64,000 nt of DNA from JAYFQE01 sp034927345 (GTDB lineage Bacteria; Bacillota; Clostridia; Saccharofermentanales; UBA5734), in assembly GCA_034927345.1 (NCBI GenBank), contig JAYFQE010000011.1, forward strand, positions 148,129 to 212,128. Reading direction: 5' to 3'. Shown piece by piece: positions 37,723 to 45,785 of the stretch. The notes below the pieces were generated by a model. It did no database searches. It had not been told where the DNA came from and saw only the letters and a program-made list of their open reading frames with translations. Both the position numbers and the translations under genes were made by a program. Each line of letters begins with the position of its first letter. Within the stretch, counting starts at the first letter, position 1.

Positions 37723-39393
37723 ATGCAATTTCATGAAAAACTTAATGTTTTAATGGATGTCTTTAAAATAAGCAACAGCAAGCTGGCGCGCGGTATAAAT
37801 GTCGACGCTTCCTTAATCAGTCGCTGGAAGACTGGGGAGCGGAAAATCGCAACAAACTCGCCACATATTCCGGCTTTGGCCACTTATTTTCTTCGTCTGA
37901 ATGCCTATCCCTATCAACGTGATTATCTGAACCATCTGATTGTTGAACATATGCCGGATGATGAAATCGATAATGAAGCAAACCGGGTGCGAACGCTATC
38001 GAACTGGTTTATCACCCCGGAACAATCCAGCATACCGCCAAACCAGAATGAACCCGTACAGCTCAAACATTCGGCCAGACTGATCTCTCAGATAGCCGGT
38101 TTGTTGAATTTGCAGCAGAAGGACACGACGTCTGGCACGACAACCGCACAAGCTGCCGCCAGATCAACAGCTATTGAGGATCCTGGCTGGACCATAACCG
38201 AATCGGTCGGGCAAACGCTGTCCTGCGAGGTATTTACCGGATTTGCCGGTAAACGCCAGGCAGCTATAAATTTTCTTTATCAGGTGCTAAACCTTAACGA
38301 ACCGTGCCAGTTGCTGTTAATCAGCGAGGAACCGATGGACTGGCTGCTTACAGACCGCCAGTTCGTTCAGCTTTGGGCCGCTTTGTTGCTGCAGATTATC
38401 CGGCAAGGCCATCACATTACGATTATCCATGGTCTTAACCGCCAAATCAGCGAAATTGTCACCATGCTCCACTACTGGATGCCTTTACATTTAGCCGGTC
38501 ATCTGAGTTCCTACTATTATCCGAAATATGCGGAGCGAATCATCCGGCACTCCCAGTTTATTCTGGAAGGCCGACAGGCGGTCGTCGCTCAATCGATAAC
38601 CGCTGCAGACCAGGATGATTTGACATTTGTTTACCGCGATGCAGAAACCATCCATTATTATACCCATATATTCCAGGATTATCTCAAGGTATGCACGCCG
38701 CTGTTTGTCTTGTTTTCATTAAATAATATTCAGGATCGTTTGGATGAAGCACTTCATAACAATATCATGGCCTGCTCCTGTATTCACTTACGGCACCAAT
38801 TAAATAGTGCTTTTCTCCCCGCCGCCGTGCTGAATCAGGTTCTGACCGGCATGAACGGCCAGGCCGACGAGCCGACAAACAGCCGGCTGCCGGCCGCCTG
38901 GCCCGATGAATATCGGCAGGCGCTGCAGCCGCAATCTGCACAGCATACAGTGATTGACATCATCCCCTTATCGTTTATGGAAAGAATCCGTATGGATGAC
39001 CTTGCCCTGCGCTCTGATTGCGATATTCTGCTGCGACAGCCCCTGCCGCTCAGCCAACAGGATATTAAAGCCTGGCTGCAGCGGACAATCGATGAGCTGC
39101 GGCATAATGACCGTTATGAATTGTATCTGTATCCGCAATCGTCCACCATGGAGCAAATGCAAGTCAATATCAGTTATTGGGAGAATTGCGGAGCACTTTT
39201 TTCTTCGGCAGACAGCTCCGGCAACAATCCTGCGATCATTAAGCTGAATGAAGCTAATATTATTCACTCGCTCAGTTACTATTTCGATGATTTTATTCAT
39301 CAGATCCCGTCCAGCCAGCGCAACCGCGCGGAAGTCATCCAGATACTGGAAAAGGTGATTCATGGGCTGCAGCCGCCTGACACGATTGCCTGA
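37723..39393 (+). CDS. Large XRE-type regulator with unknown C-terminal region
   Basis: The 556-residue protein has an N-terminal helix-turn-helix (SNSKLARGINVDASLISRW, about residues 17-35) of a kind seen in Clostridia, then about 480 residues with no family I recognise. Within it, residues 155-340 (CEVFTGFAGKRQAAINFLYQ onwards) look like an alpha/beta domain. No ATP-binding motif is seen. The ATG at 37723 follows GGGAGGG. The repeat in its own promoter suggests autoregulation. The downstream rhaM gene may be a target or neighbour by chance. Confidence 0.75.
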   Translation: MQFHEKLNVLMDVFKISNSKLARGINVDASLISRWKTGERKIATNSPHIPALATYFLRLNAYPYQRDYLNHLIVEHMPDDEIDNEANRVRTLSNWFITPEQSSIPPNQNEPVQLKHSARLISQIAGLLNLQQKDTTSGTTTAQAAARSTAIEDPGWTITESVGQTLSCEVFTGFAGKRQAAINFLYQVLNLNEPCQLLLISEEPMDWLLTDRQFVQLWAALLLQIIRQGHHITIIHGLNRQISEIVTMLHYWMPLHLAGHLSSYYYPKYAERIIRHSQFILEGRQAVVAQSITAADQDDLTFVYRDAETIHYYTHIFQDYLKVCTPLFVLFSLNNIQDRLDEALHNNIMACSCIHLRHQLNSAFLPAAVLNQVLTGMNGQADEPTNSRLPAAWPDEYRQALQPQSAQHTVIDIIPLSFMERIRMDDLALRSDCDILLRQPLPLSQQDIKAWLQRTIDELRHNDRYELYLYPQSSTMEQMQVNISYWENCGALFSSADSSGNNPAIIKLNEANIIHSLSYYFDDFIHQIPSSQRNRAEVIQILEKVIHGLQPPDTIA

Positions 39394-39441
39394 TGAGCCT
39401 TTTGCCTTCCGGCGGAAGACGGCAAACCTTCCGGGGGCCTG

Positions 39442-39470
39442 TTGCCGCCTCGGGGCAGACAGCTTATAAT
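39442..39470 (+). promoter_or_regulatory. Promoter of rhaM
   Basis: TTGCCG (39442-39447) and perfect TATAAT (39465-39470) are separated by 17 bases, 33 bases before the start. Confidence 0.65.
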
Positions 39471-39503
39471 AACTCATGACCATAATGTGAAAGGGATGAA
39501 GAC

Positions 39504-39836
39504 ATGACAAACGAACAACACATTCAGCGTGTCGCCTGGCACGCCCACATTAAACCCGGTTCAGAACAAGAATACAAACACCGCCATGATCATATCTGGC
39601 CGGAAATGACTGCCGTCTTGAATGAAGCCGGTATTCATAATTATACCGTCTGGTTATGCGGCAATGAGCTTTTTGGTTACTACGAATGCCCGGATCCTGA
39701 AAAGGCCGCCCGCGTTCAAGCTGCCAGTCCGGTTGTCGACCGTTGGAACGAATACATGAAAGATATTCTGACCATGGATTTTGATCCTGAAACCGGCGTT
39801 ACGCCGCCATTGAAGCAAATGTTCTATCATGCATAA
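39504..39836 (+). CDS. rhaM: L-rhamnose mutarotase
   Basis: The 110-residue protein matches the RhaM family, which interconverts alpha and beta anomers of L-rhamnose. It shows YKHRHDHIWPEM with the active-site His region, GIHNYTVWL and LFGYYECPDPEKA. Length fits the family (about 104-110 aa). AAGGGATG precedes the ATG. No other rhamnose genes are in the window, and it has its own promoter. Confidence 0.92.
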   Translation: MTNEQHIQRVAWHAHIKPGSEQEYKHRHDHIWPEMTAVLNEAGIHNYTVWLCGNELFGYYECPDPEKAARVQAASPVVDRWNEYMKDILTMDFDPETGVTPPLKQMFYHA

Positions 39837-39928
39837 CCGTTTTTGCGCCGGTCTTACACCCGCGCAAACCAATTGGAGCATTGAACCGCCGAAAGGCCCC
39901 GTCACGCTGGAAATATTTCTTAAAACTT

Positions 39929-39970
39929 AAAAAATCACGCTTGCGATAAATGACCGCAGGCGTGATTTTT
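39929..39970. terminator. Bidirectional terminator between rhaM and the EF-G paralogue
   Basis: AAAAATCACGC-TTGCG and CGCAG-GCGTGATTTTT form a long stem around a nine-base loop, with A- and T-runs on both flanks. Confidence 0.85.
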
Positions 39971-40028
39971 CTAATTCATGATAATCCTGTTGATATGACC
40001 CGTATATGCCGTATAAAAGCCGGAATAG

Positions 40029-42119
40029 TTATTCTTCTTCTTCTTCCATCCGGGCTTTTGCGTCGGCGATAACTTTATCGGAGACAATCTGCGGGGCTTG
40101 CTCATAACGGGCGAACTGGATGGTATACCAACCGCGGCCCTGCGTCATCGATTTTAAATCGGTGGCATATTTAGCCATTTCCGAAGTCGGAACCTCAGCG
40201 GCGACGACCTGACCGTCATCGCCTGGATTGATGCCCATGATGCGGCCGCGCCTTTTGTTCATGTCGCCCATGATATCGCCGAGAAAATCATCGGGGATAT
40301 GAATCTCGACTGTGCTGATCGGTTCGAGCAATACAGGGGATGCTTGCGGCAAACCGGCCTTATAAGCCAAACGGGCGGCAATTTTGAAAGCCATTTCCGA
40401 TGAATCGACATCATGGTATGAACCGTCAACCAAGGTCGCCTTCAGGTTGACAACCGGATATCCGGCCAAAACACCTTTGCTGATCGCTTCCTGCAAACCC
40501 TTCTCAACAGCCGGATGGAAGGATTTCGGAACCGAACCGCCAAAGATTTTTTCTTCGAAGGTCAATCCTTCGGCTTCGCCCGGTTCAAATTCAACCCAAA
40601 CATCGCCGTACTGGCCATGGCCGCCGGATTGTTTCTTGTGTTTGCCCTGAACCCGGACTTTCTTGCGGATCGTCTCGCGATAGGGCACCCGAGGTTCTTC
40701 CAGCGTAGCTTCCACATTGAATTTGGATTTTAACTTGCTGCGCAGAACGTCGATCTGTTGTTCGCCCAAGCCGGAAATGACTATCTGTCTTGTTTCGCCG
40801 TCATTTTTAACGGCAAAGACGGGATCCTCATCTTTCAGCTTGTTCAAGCCGGCGACGATTTTATCTTCTTCACCCTTGACCTTGGGCAGGATGGCCATAG
40901 ACAGGCAAGGCACCGGAAATTTGATCGGCGGCAGCAAGACCGGCCGGCTGCGGTCGCAAAGCGTATCGTTAGTCGTCGTAACCAGCAGTTTGGTCACGGC
41001 GCCGATGTCGCCGACGCCGATCTGGTCGGCCGGCAGTTGTTTCTTGCCCAACATCAGGAATAAGGAACCGATGCGTTCTTCCTTTTCGCGGTTCGGATTG
41101 TAAACCGTGCTGTTGGCTTTGAAGACGCCGGAATATACCCGGAAAAGCGAGATGCGTCCGACAAAGGGGTCGGCGATTGTTTTGAATACAAATGCGGCCA
41201 GCGGAGCGGCCGGGTTGGAGGCAACCTCGACAGCCGTGTCCGCATCATCCGGAACCGTACCTTGAACGGCAGGCAGATCGGACGGAGCCGGCATCAACTG
41301 GATCAAACGGTCCATGGTATAGCTGATCGCCCAGTTTACCGTGCTGGATCCCGCATAAACGGGATAGAGCGAACCCGAACTGATCGCCGCACGGATGCCG
41401 CTTGCTAATTCTTCATTGGTGAACGTCTCGCCGTTGAAAAACTTTTCCATCAGTTCTTCATTGGTTTCCGCCACGGCTTCATTCAAGGTATCGCGGATAC
41501 CGTCCACAACGGCCTGCTGGGCATCCGGCATGGCGATGGGAGCGGCGGCGCCGGTTTTGGCATCCAAAGCATAAGCTTGATTTTCGATAACATCAATCAC
41601 GCCGGTCATCTTACCGTCGCTGAGAATCGGGATCGCCAGCGGAACAACCGGCTGCCCGAACGTTGTCTGCAGACTCTCTAGAGCTTTATGATAATTGGCG
41701 TTAGCTTCATCCATCCGGCTGATCATAAAAATCACCGGCAGATTCTTTTTACGGCATAAACGGACTGCTTTTTCCGAACCGACGGAAGAACCATCCTTGG
41801 CGCTGATCAAGATCAAGCCGGCATCGGCGACCCGGATGCCTTGCATCACTTCGCCTAAAAAGTCAAAATCGCCTGGCGTGTCGATCAGATTAATCTTGCA
41901 ATCGCGCCATTCGCAAGCAGCGATCGACGTATTCAGAGATACTTTGCGACGTATTTCCTCGGGATCAAAATCCATAACGGTATTGCCGTCCGCCGACCGG
42001 CCCAGGCGATCCGTGGCCTTGGCATTGAACAAGACGGCTTCCGCGAATGCGGATTTACCGGCTCCGCCGTGACCCAGCAGAACCAGATTGCGGATTTTTG
42101 CTGCGGGATAATTTTTCAT
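40029..42119 (-). CDS. Elongation factor G paralogue (EF-G-like GTPase)
   Basis: The 696-residue protein has EF-G domain order: GTPase (P-loop GHGGAGKS), domain II, domains III-V ending in MTQGRGWYTIQFARYEQAPQ. The switch II motif reads DTPGDFDF, so the catalytic His of DTPGH is replaced by Asp, and G4 reads SRMD instead of NKMD. Such changes mark the divergent FusA2-like group rather than housekeeping EF-G. Function in this group is unsettled. The gene is single, away from str-operon genes. ATG 42119 follows GGGGG about 10 bases upstream. Confidence 0.9.
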   Translation of the reverse strand: MKNYPAAKIRNLVLLGHGGAGKSAFAEAVLFNAKATDRLGRSADGNTVMDFDPEEIRRKVSLNTSIAACEWRDCKINLIDTPGDFDFLGEVMQGIRVADAGLILISAKDGSSVGSEKAVRLCRKKNLPVIFMISRMDEANANYHKALESLQTTFGQPVVPLAIPILSDGKMTGVIDVIENQAYALDAKTGAAAPIAMPDAQQAVVDGIRDTLNEAVAETNEELMEKFFNGETFTNEELASGIRAAISSGSLYPVYAGSSTVNWAISYTMDRLIQLMPAPSDLPAVQGTVPDDADTAVEVASNPAAPLAAFVFKTIADPFVGRISLFRVYSGVFKANSTVYNPNREKEERIGSLFLMLGKKQLPADQIGVGDIGAVTKLLVTTTNDTLCDRSRPVLLPPIKFPVPCLSMAILPKVKGEEDKIVAGLNKLKDEDPVFAVKNDGETRQIVISGLGEQQIDVLRSKLKSKFNVEATLEEPRVPYRETIRKKVRVQGKHKKQSGGHGQYGDVWVEFEPGEAEGLTFEEKIFGGSVPKSFHPAVEKGLQEAISKGVLAGYPVVNLKATLVDGSYHDVDSSEMAFKIAARLAYKAGLPQASPVLLEPISTVEIHIPDDFLGDIMGDMNKRRGRIMGINPGDDGQVVAAEVPTSEMAKYATDLKSMTQGRGWYTIQFARYEQAPQIVSDKVIADAKARMEEEEE

Positions 42120-42154
42120 ATCCAGGATACCCCCTTAATTAAATACCATTCCCG

Positions 42155-42176
42155 ATCCGGACATATCGGTCCGGAT
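42155..42176 (-). other. Leader hairpin of the EF-G paralogue
   Basis: ATCCGGAC and GTCCGGAT form a perfect 8-base stem with a six-base loop in the untranslated leader. No U-run follows, so it is a regulatory or stabilising hairpin rather than a terminator. Confidence 0.5.
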
Positions 42177-42207
42177 ATACGGGTTCAGCATAGACGCTGT
42201 GCAATCC

Positions 42208-42213
42208 ATTATA
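42208..42213 (-). promoter_or_regulatory. -10 element of the EF-G paralogue gene
   Basis: A perfect TATAAT on the minus strand lies about 90 bases before the start. No good -35 box is found at normal spacing. Confidence 0.4.
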
Positions 42214-42233
42214 CTATGCAAATATAACAACTT

Positions 42234-43292
42234 CTATGATAAATATACACAATATTTCTGGCAGTAAATACGCCAATCTTCCCATACGACCCGCAAGTCA
42301 TTGCAGCTTTCAGCCGTCATGCCCTTGGCTTTAAAGGCAGCCGCTCCCGGCAGTCCTTTCATATACCAGGCCAGATGTTTGCGCATTTCCCGCGCTGCCG
42401 TTGCTTCTCCGATTAACGCGCACAAGCCGTTCAGATGTTCAAAAAAAACATCGATCCGTTCTTCGGGTGTAATCTTCAGGGCAGCATTCATGTCCGCAGG
42501 CTTGCCGGGCGGCCCGACATCCAGAGCGGCCAGAATCTGGCGGAAAATCCAGGGATTGCCCTGGGCGGCCCGGCCGATCATCACACCGTCGGCCCGTGTC
42601 TGTGCCAGCAGACGTTCGGCATCGCTGGCCGAGCGGATATCTCCGTTGCCGAAGACAGGAATCGACACCGCGTCCTTAACTGCGGCGATGATCTGCCAGT
42701 CGGCTTTTCCGCCGTACATTTGCTCCCTTGTCCGGCCATGGATCGTCAGGCCGGCGGCGCCGCCGTCGGCACAAAGCCGGGCAAATTCGACGGCGTTTAC
42801 TTGACTGTCGTCCCATCCTTTGCGGAATTTTACCGTAACCGGCAAATTAAAATTTGCCGCTTCGGCAACACTGGCCGCGACAATACGCGCAGCCAGCCCG
42901 GGCGTCCGCATCAGAGCGCTGCCGCCGCCTGTGCGGATTACTTTGGCAACCGGACAACCCATATTCAAGTCGATCAGACTGCAGCGCTGTAAAACCGGAT
43001 GACGGCCGATGATTCGGATCGCTTTCTGAAAATCAGCCGGATCGGATCCAAATAACTGGATAGCAACCGGATTATCAGCCGGATCAATAGCCAGATATCG
43101 CCAATTGCGCTGTAAAGTCGGATCATAGGCCATGCCCCGTGCGCTGACCAGTTCGGTAACGGTCAGACCGGCGCCCATCCGGCGGCAGATATGGCGGAAG
43201 GCTAAATCCGAAGTGCCGGACATCGGCGCCAGCGCCAGATTGTTTTCGAGTTTCACGGTTCCGATATCGAGCGGATGAATCACAGATATCAT
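42234..43292 (-). CDS. dusB: tRNA-dihydrouridine synthase B
   Basis: This flavin enzyme (352 aa) reduces specific uridines in tRNA. It shows LAPMSGTSDLAFRHICR, the catalytic cysteine in NMGCPVAKVIRTGGGSAL, the HGRTREQMYGGKADW motif and the FMN-phosphate motif GVMIGRAAQGNPWIF. Its ATG overlaps the upstream stop (ATGA), so it is coupled to the PlsC-like gene. Confidence 0.94.
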   Translation of the reverse strand: MISVIHPLDIGTVKLENNLALAPMSGTSDLAFRHICRRMGAGLTVTELVSARGMAYDPTLQRNWRYLAIDPADNPVAIQLFGSDPADFQKAIRIIGRHPVLQRCSLIDLNMGCPVAKVIRTGGGSALMRTPGLAARIVAASVAEAANFNLPVTVKFRKGWDDSQVNAVEFARLCADGGAAGLTIHGRTREQMYGGKADWQIIAAVKDAVSIPVFGNGDIRSASDAERLLAQTRADGVMIGRAAQGNPWIFRQILAALDVGPPGKPADMNAALKITPEERIDVFFEHLNGLCALIGEATAAREMRKHLAWYMKGLPGAAAFKAKGMTAESCNDLRVVWEDWRIYCQKYCVYLS

Positions 43293-43975
43293 AAAGCAGC
43301 CTTTTCCGGCGGCAAGCCGCTGAGCTGTCTTTTAATGGCCTGGTAAACGACGGCGCGCTCCCCGGGATCGCGGGAATTGCCGCTGAACAGGATCGGTTCG
43401 CCGACATGCAGGATATGCGTTTGCGGATCGGCATACAGCGTAACAAAAGGAATATGGCGGCCGCTTTGCCGGAAATAGAGGCGGTCGATCGCTAAAAAAC
43501 CTTCGTACATATCGCCCATATTCCGTTCCTGGCTGGTGTAGTCCCGATCAGGAAAAATCAACAAGCTCTCGCTGTTCAGGAGAGCCGCCAGACTCGCATG
43601 ATAGGTATGCAGAATTTTCATCGAGCCGCGGTATACCGGTATTGCCCGGGCCGAACGCATCAAGCGGGGCAAGAAAGACGACGCGGCGCGGGCAGTCAGG
43701 CCGGCTTTCCAGTTCGGCCAGCCGAATCTTTTTGTCAGCGTATAATCCATCATCTGACGATAACAAAGAATTTTATCATGATAAACATGTAAAGACCAGG
43801 GATGTATCGGCATGTTCAACCAAGGCATCGTCATAAAAACGCCATGAGTATTATAATGGCGGCATAAATAGACGGCCGGTTCGATCAGCCGTTCCTGGTG
43901 ATCGACCCGATAAGTCGGCCGCACCAAGCGTATAACACATCGGCAAAAACGGTAAAGTACCCCGTAAAATTTCAT
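43289..43975 (-). CDS. PlsC-like acyltransferase family protein
   Basis: The 228-residue protein has an N-terminal hydrophobic/basic start and a region (LCRHYNTHGVF ... ARAIPVYRGS ... LLIFPDRDYTS) that resembles glycerol-phosphate acyltransferase blocks, although the His motif is HYNTHG rather than a clean HX4D. Assignment is therefore moderate. The ATG at 43975 has AGGA nine bases upstream and is preferred over 44011. It is the first gene of a two-gene unit with dusB. Confidence 0.65.
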   Translation of the reverse strand: MKFYGVLYRFCRCVIRLVRPTYRVDHQERLIEPAVYLCRHYNTHGVFMTMPWLNMPIHPWSLHVYHDKILCYRQMMDYTLTKRFGWPNWKAGLTARAASSFLPRLMRSARAIPVYRGSMKILHTYHASLAALLNSESLLIFPDRDYTSQERNMGDMYEGFLAIDRLYFRQSGRHIPFVTLYADPQTHILHVGEPILFSGNSRDPGERAVVYQAIKRQLSGLPPEKAAL

Positions 43976-44077
43976 AATCAATATCCTGAGTTCCTGCCGG
44001 GCAGCCCGCATGATCCGGACAGCACCGTTTTCTCAGTATGCTCCACCTGATTTCATTGCTTGTTGCATCTCTCATTT

Positions 44078-44106
44078 ATGGTAAAGTTTAGATGGTACTT
44101 TGTCAA
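44078..44106 (-). promoter_or_regulatory. Promoter of the PlsC-like/dusB unit
   Basis: Perfect TTGACA (44101-44106) and TACCAT (44078-44083) are separated by 17 bases on the minus strand. The rest of the 43976-44277 gap holds this leader and the plus-strand HEAT gene leader with a TATAAT at 44203-44208; I see nothing else. Confidence 0.65.
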
Positions 44107-44277
44107 AGCCCGTGAATGGATAATCTGGGATTTGTTGCTTTTTTGACAATATTTGTTACGCAGCCGCGAACATATCTTTACAATTTGTTCACATTCTAGC
44201 GATATAATTCCTTTAAGCCCAAAAAATTAAATGGACTTTGTATTTGCCGCTGATGCAGAACACGAGGAGGACTTATT

Positions 44278-44613
44278 ATGTTATTCGCCGATAAGGGTAC
44301 AAAAATAGAACGGTATGCCAAGAAACGGAACAGTGCCAAACTGGTTGCTTTGCTTACTGATAAAAAGCAGGATATTCGCGTCCTGGCCATAAAAGCACTG
44401 GGAACAATCGGCGATGAAGCAGCAGTCAACAGCTTAATCGACTTATTAGGCGATCCTGATCCGGCCATTCGCCTGGCTACCGTGCAAAGCATGGGTGTGA
44501 TGGAGAACCAGGTCACCAAGACACATTTACAGCATTTAAACGAGACTGAAACGGATGAGTCCGTCAAAGCGGCCATTCGTGAAACGATCCTGAAAATTCC
44601 GAATAAAAAATAA
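44278..44613 (+). CDS. HEAT-repeat miniprotein
   Basis: The 111-residue protein contains two to three HEAT-like helical repeats (KLVALLTDKKQDIRVLAIKAL, SLIDLLGDPDPAIRLATVQSM) of the PBS-lyase/HEAT type used in protein-protein contacts. It has no signal peptide. GAGGAGG precedes the ATG. It stands alone between divergent dusB-unit DNA and a structured repeat; its partner is unknown. Confidence 0.82.
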   Translation: MLFADKGTKIERYAKKRNSAKLVALLTDKKQDIRVLAIKALGTIGDEAAVNSLIDLLGDPDPAIRLATVQSMGVMENQVTKTHLQHLNETETDESVKAAIRETILKIPNKK

Positions 44614-44624
44614 ATCTTCTTGAT

Positions 44625-44698
44625 GAGCCGGCTGCTCCACGCCGGCGATCCGACCGGGGGAACCGGCCGATCGCACCGATCGCCGACGCAGCCGGCTC
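44625..44698. repeat. Nested GC-rich inverted repeat (possible structured RNA)
   Basis: GAGCCGGCTGC (44625-44635) pairs perfectly with GCAGCCGGCTC (44688-44698). Inside, CGGCGATC (44643-44650) pairs with GATCGCCG (44678-44685), and CCGG (44654-44657) can pair with CCGG (44663-44666). The structure ends 8 bases before the terminator at 44707. Confidence 0.7.
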
Positions 44699-44706
44699 CG
44701 AGAATT

Positions 44707-44746
44707 AAAAAACCGCTGGACTTTTATGAAGTTTCAGCGGTTTTTT
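44707..44746. terminator. Bidirectional terminator after tRNA-Arg and after the HEAT gene
   Basis: A 12-base stem (AAAAAACCGCTG with CAGCGGTTTTTT) and T-runs on both strands. On the minus strand it follows the tRNA CCA directly; on the plus strand it follows the nested repeat. Confidence 0.9.
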
Positions 44747-44821
44747 TGGCGTCCCGGACAGGAATCGAACCCGTATCAGCAGCTCCGGAAACTGCCACCT
44801 TATCCTTTAGGCCACCGGGAC
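44747..44821 (-). tRNA. tRNA-Arg (anticodon CCG)
   Basis: The minus strand folds into a cloverleaf: 7-base acceptor GTCCCGG/CCGGGAC, D arm GCCT/AGGT, anticodon stem GCAGT/GCTGC with loop TTCCGGA (anticodon CCG), four-base variable loop and T arm with TTCGATT. Discriminator G and CCA are encoded (44750-44747). It reads the arginine codon CGG. Confidence 0.95.
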
Positions 44822-44832
44822 ACAACTTCGAT

Positions 44833-44861
44833 ATTATACGGCATAACGTGAAAAAATGCAA
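44833..44861 (-). promoter_or_regulatory. Promoter of tRNA-Arg
   Basis: TTGCAT (44856-44861) and perfect TATAAT (44833-44838) are separated by 17 bases on the minus strand, 12 bases from the mature tRNA end. Confidence 0.78.
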
Positions 44862-45005
44862 CGTGTCCTGGATCAGCGTGTTGTTGATCAACGAAAATGT
44901 CATGGCATAACGCCCGCCAAGTCACAGGGCATCGCCGGTCGGATCAGCGGGACCGCACAGTGGTCAGACGACCATCCGATCAGTTTTGCGCTTGAATCTC
45001 CCCTG

Positions 45006-45014
45006 TGTTATGAT
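45006..45014 (+). promoter_or_regulatory. Extended -10 promoter of the ABC transporter pair
   Basis: TGTTATGAT matches an extended -10 element about 60 bases before the start at 45075. No normal -35 is present. The rest of 44862-45074 shows nothing I recognise. Confidence 0.45.
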
Positions 45015-45074
45015 ATTAAACTGACAAATAGATTTATTCAGATTGGCAATATCCTGCGATTGGAGATAACAACG

Positions 45075-45785
45075 ATGTTTGTCGTGCAAAATGTCACAAA
45101 AAAATATGGTAGTCTGATAGCCAATAATGATATCAGCTTTTCAGTCGCCGACGGGGAGATCGCCGTTCTGGTCGGTCCCAATGGAGCCGGTAAATCGACT
45201 TTAATCAAATGTATCGCCGGCTTGCTGCGTTTTTCCGGTAATATCGAAATTTGCGGTTATCCGAACAAAAGTCTGGACGCCAAACGCCGGCTTGGCTATA
45301 TACCCGAAATGCCGGCCATATATGATTTATTAACGATCAACGAGCATTTGGAATTTATCGCCCGCGCTTACAGTCTGGACCATTGGCAGGATTATGCCGG
45401 CCAATTGCTGGAACGCTTCGAACTGACCGATAAAGCCGATAAGCTGGGCAAAGAATTATCCAAAGGTATGCAGCAGAAATTGTCGATTTGCTGCGCGCTG
45501 CTGCATAAACCGCAGATTTTAATTTTTGACGAACCTCTGGTTGGGCTGGATCCTCACGCCATCAAAGAACTGAAGAATATGTTTCGCGAACTGAAAGCGG
45601 ACGGCTGCGCCATATTGATCAGCACGCACATGCTGGACAGTGTCGAAGACTACTGGGATGTAGCCCATATCATGATGAGAGGCACTTTTGCGGCAACCAA
45701 ACGGAATATCGGCGGCGATACGGATGAAAAGAGTCTGGAAGAACTCTTTTTCGAAATTACGGAAGGCAAAGGGGCCGAAGCATAA
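45075..45785 (+). CDS. ABC transporter ATP-binding protein
   Basis: The 236-residue protein has Walker A GPNGAGKST, a signature region KELSKGMQQKLSI (LSKGM in place of LSGGQ), Walker B ILIFDEPLVGLD and the H-loop STHML. It resembles ATPases of ABC-2-type exporters. The ATG at 45075 has GGAG nine bases upstream; upstream extension of the frame would cover the tRNA promoter and is rejected. Its stop shares one base with the permease start (TAATG). Confidence 0.92.
   Translation: MFVVQNVTKKYGSLIANNDISFSVADGEIAVLVGPNGAGKSTLIKCIAGLLRFSGNIEICGYPNKSLDAKRRLGYIPEMPAIYDLLTINEHLEFIARAYSLDHWQDYAGQLLERFELTDKADKLGKELSKGMQQKLSICCALLHKPQILIFDEPLVGLDPHAIKELKNMFRELKADGCAILISTHMLDSVEDYWDVAHIMMRGTFAATKRNIGGDTDEKSLEELFFEITEGKGAEA

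Noticed and set aside
44856..45074. Upstream extension of the ABC ATPase reading frame
   Set aside because: It would start inside the tRNA-Arg promoter and lacks family similarity; the ATG at 45075 has a ribosome site.
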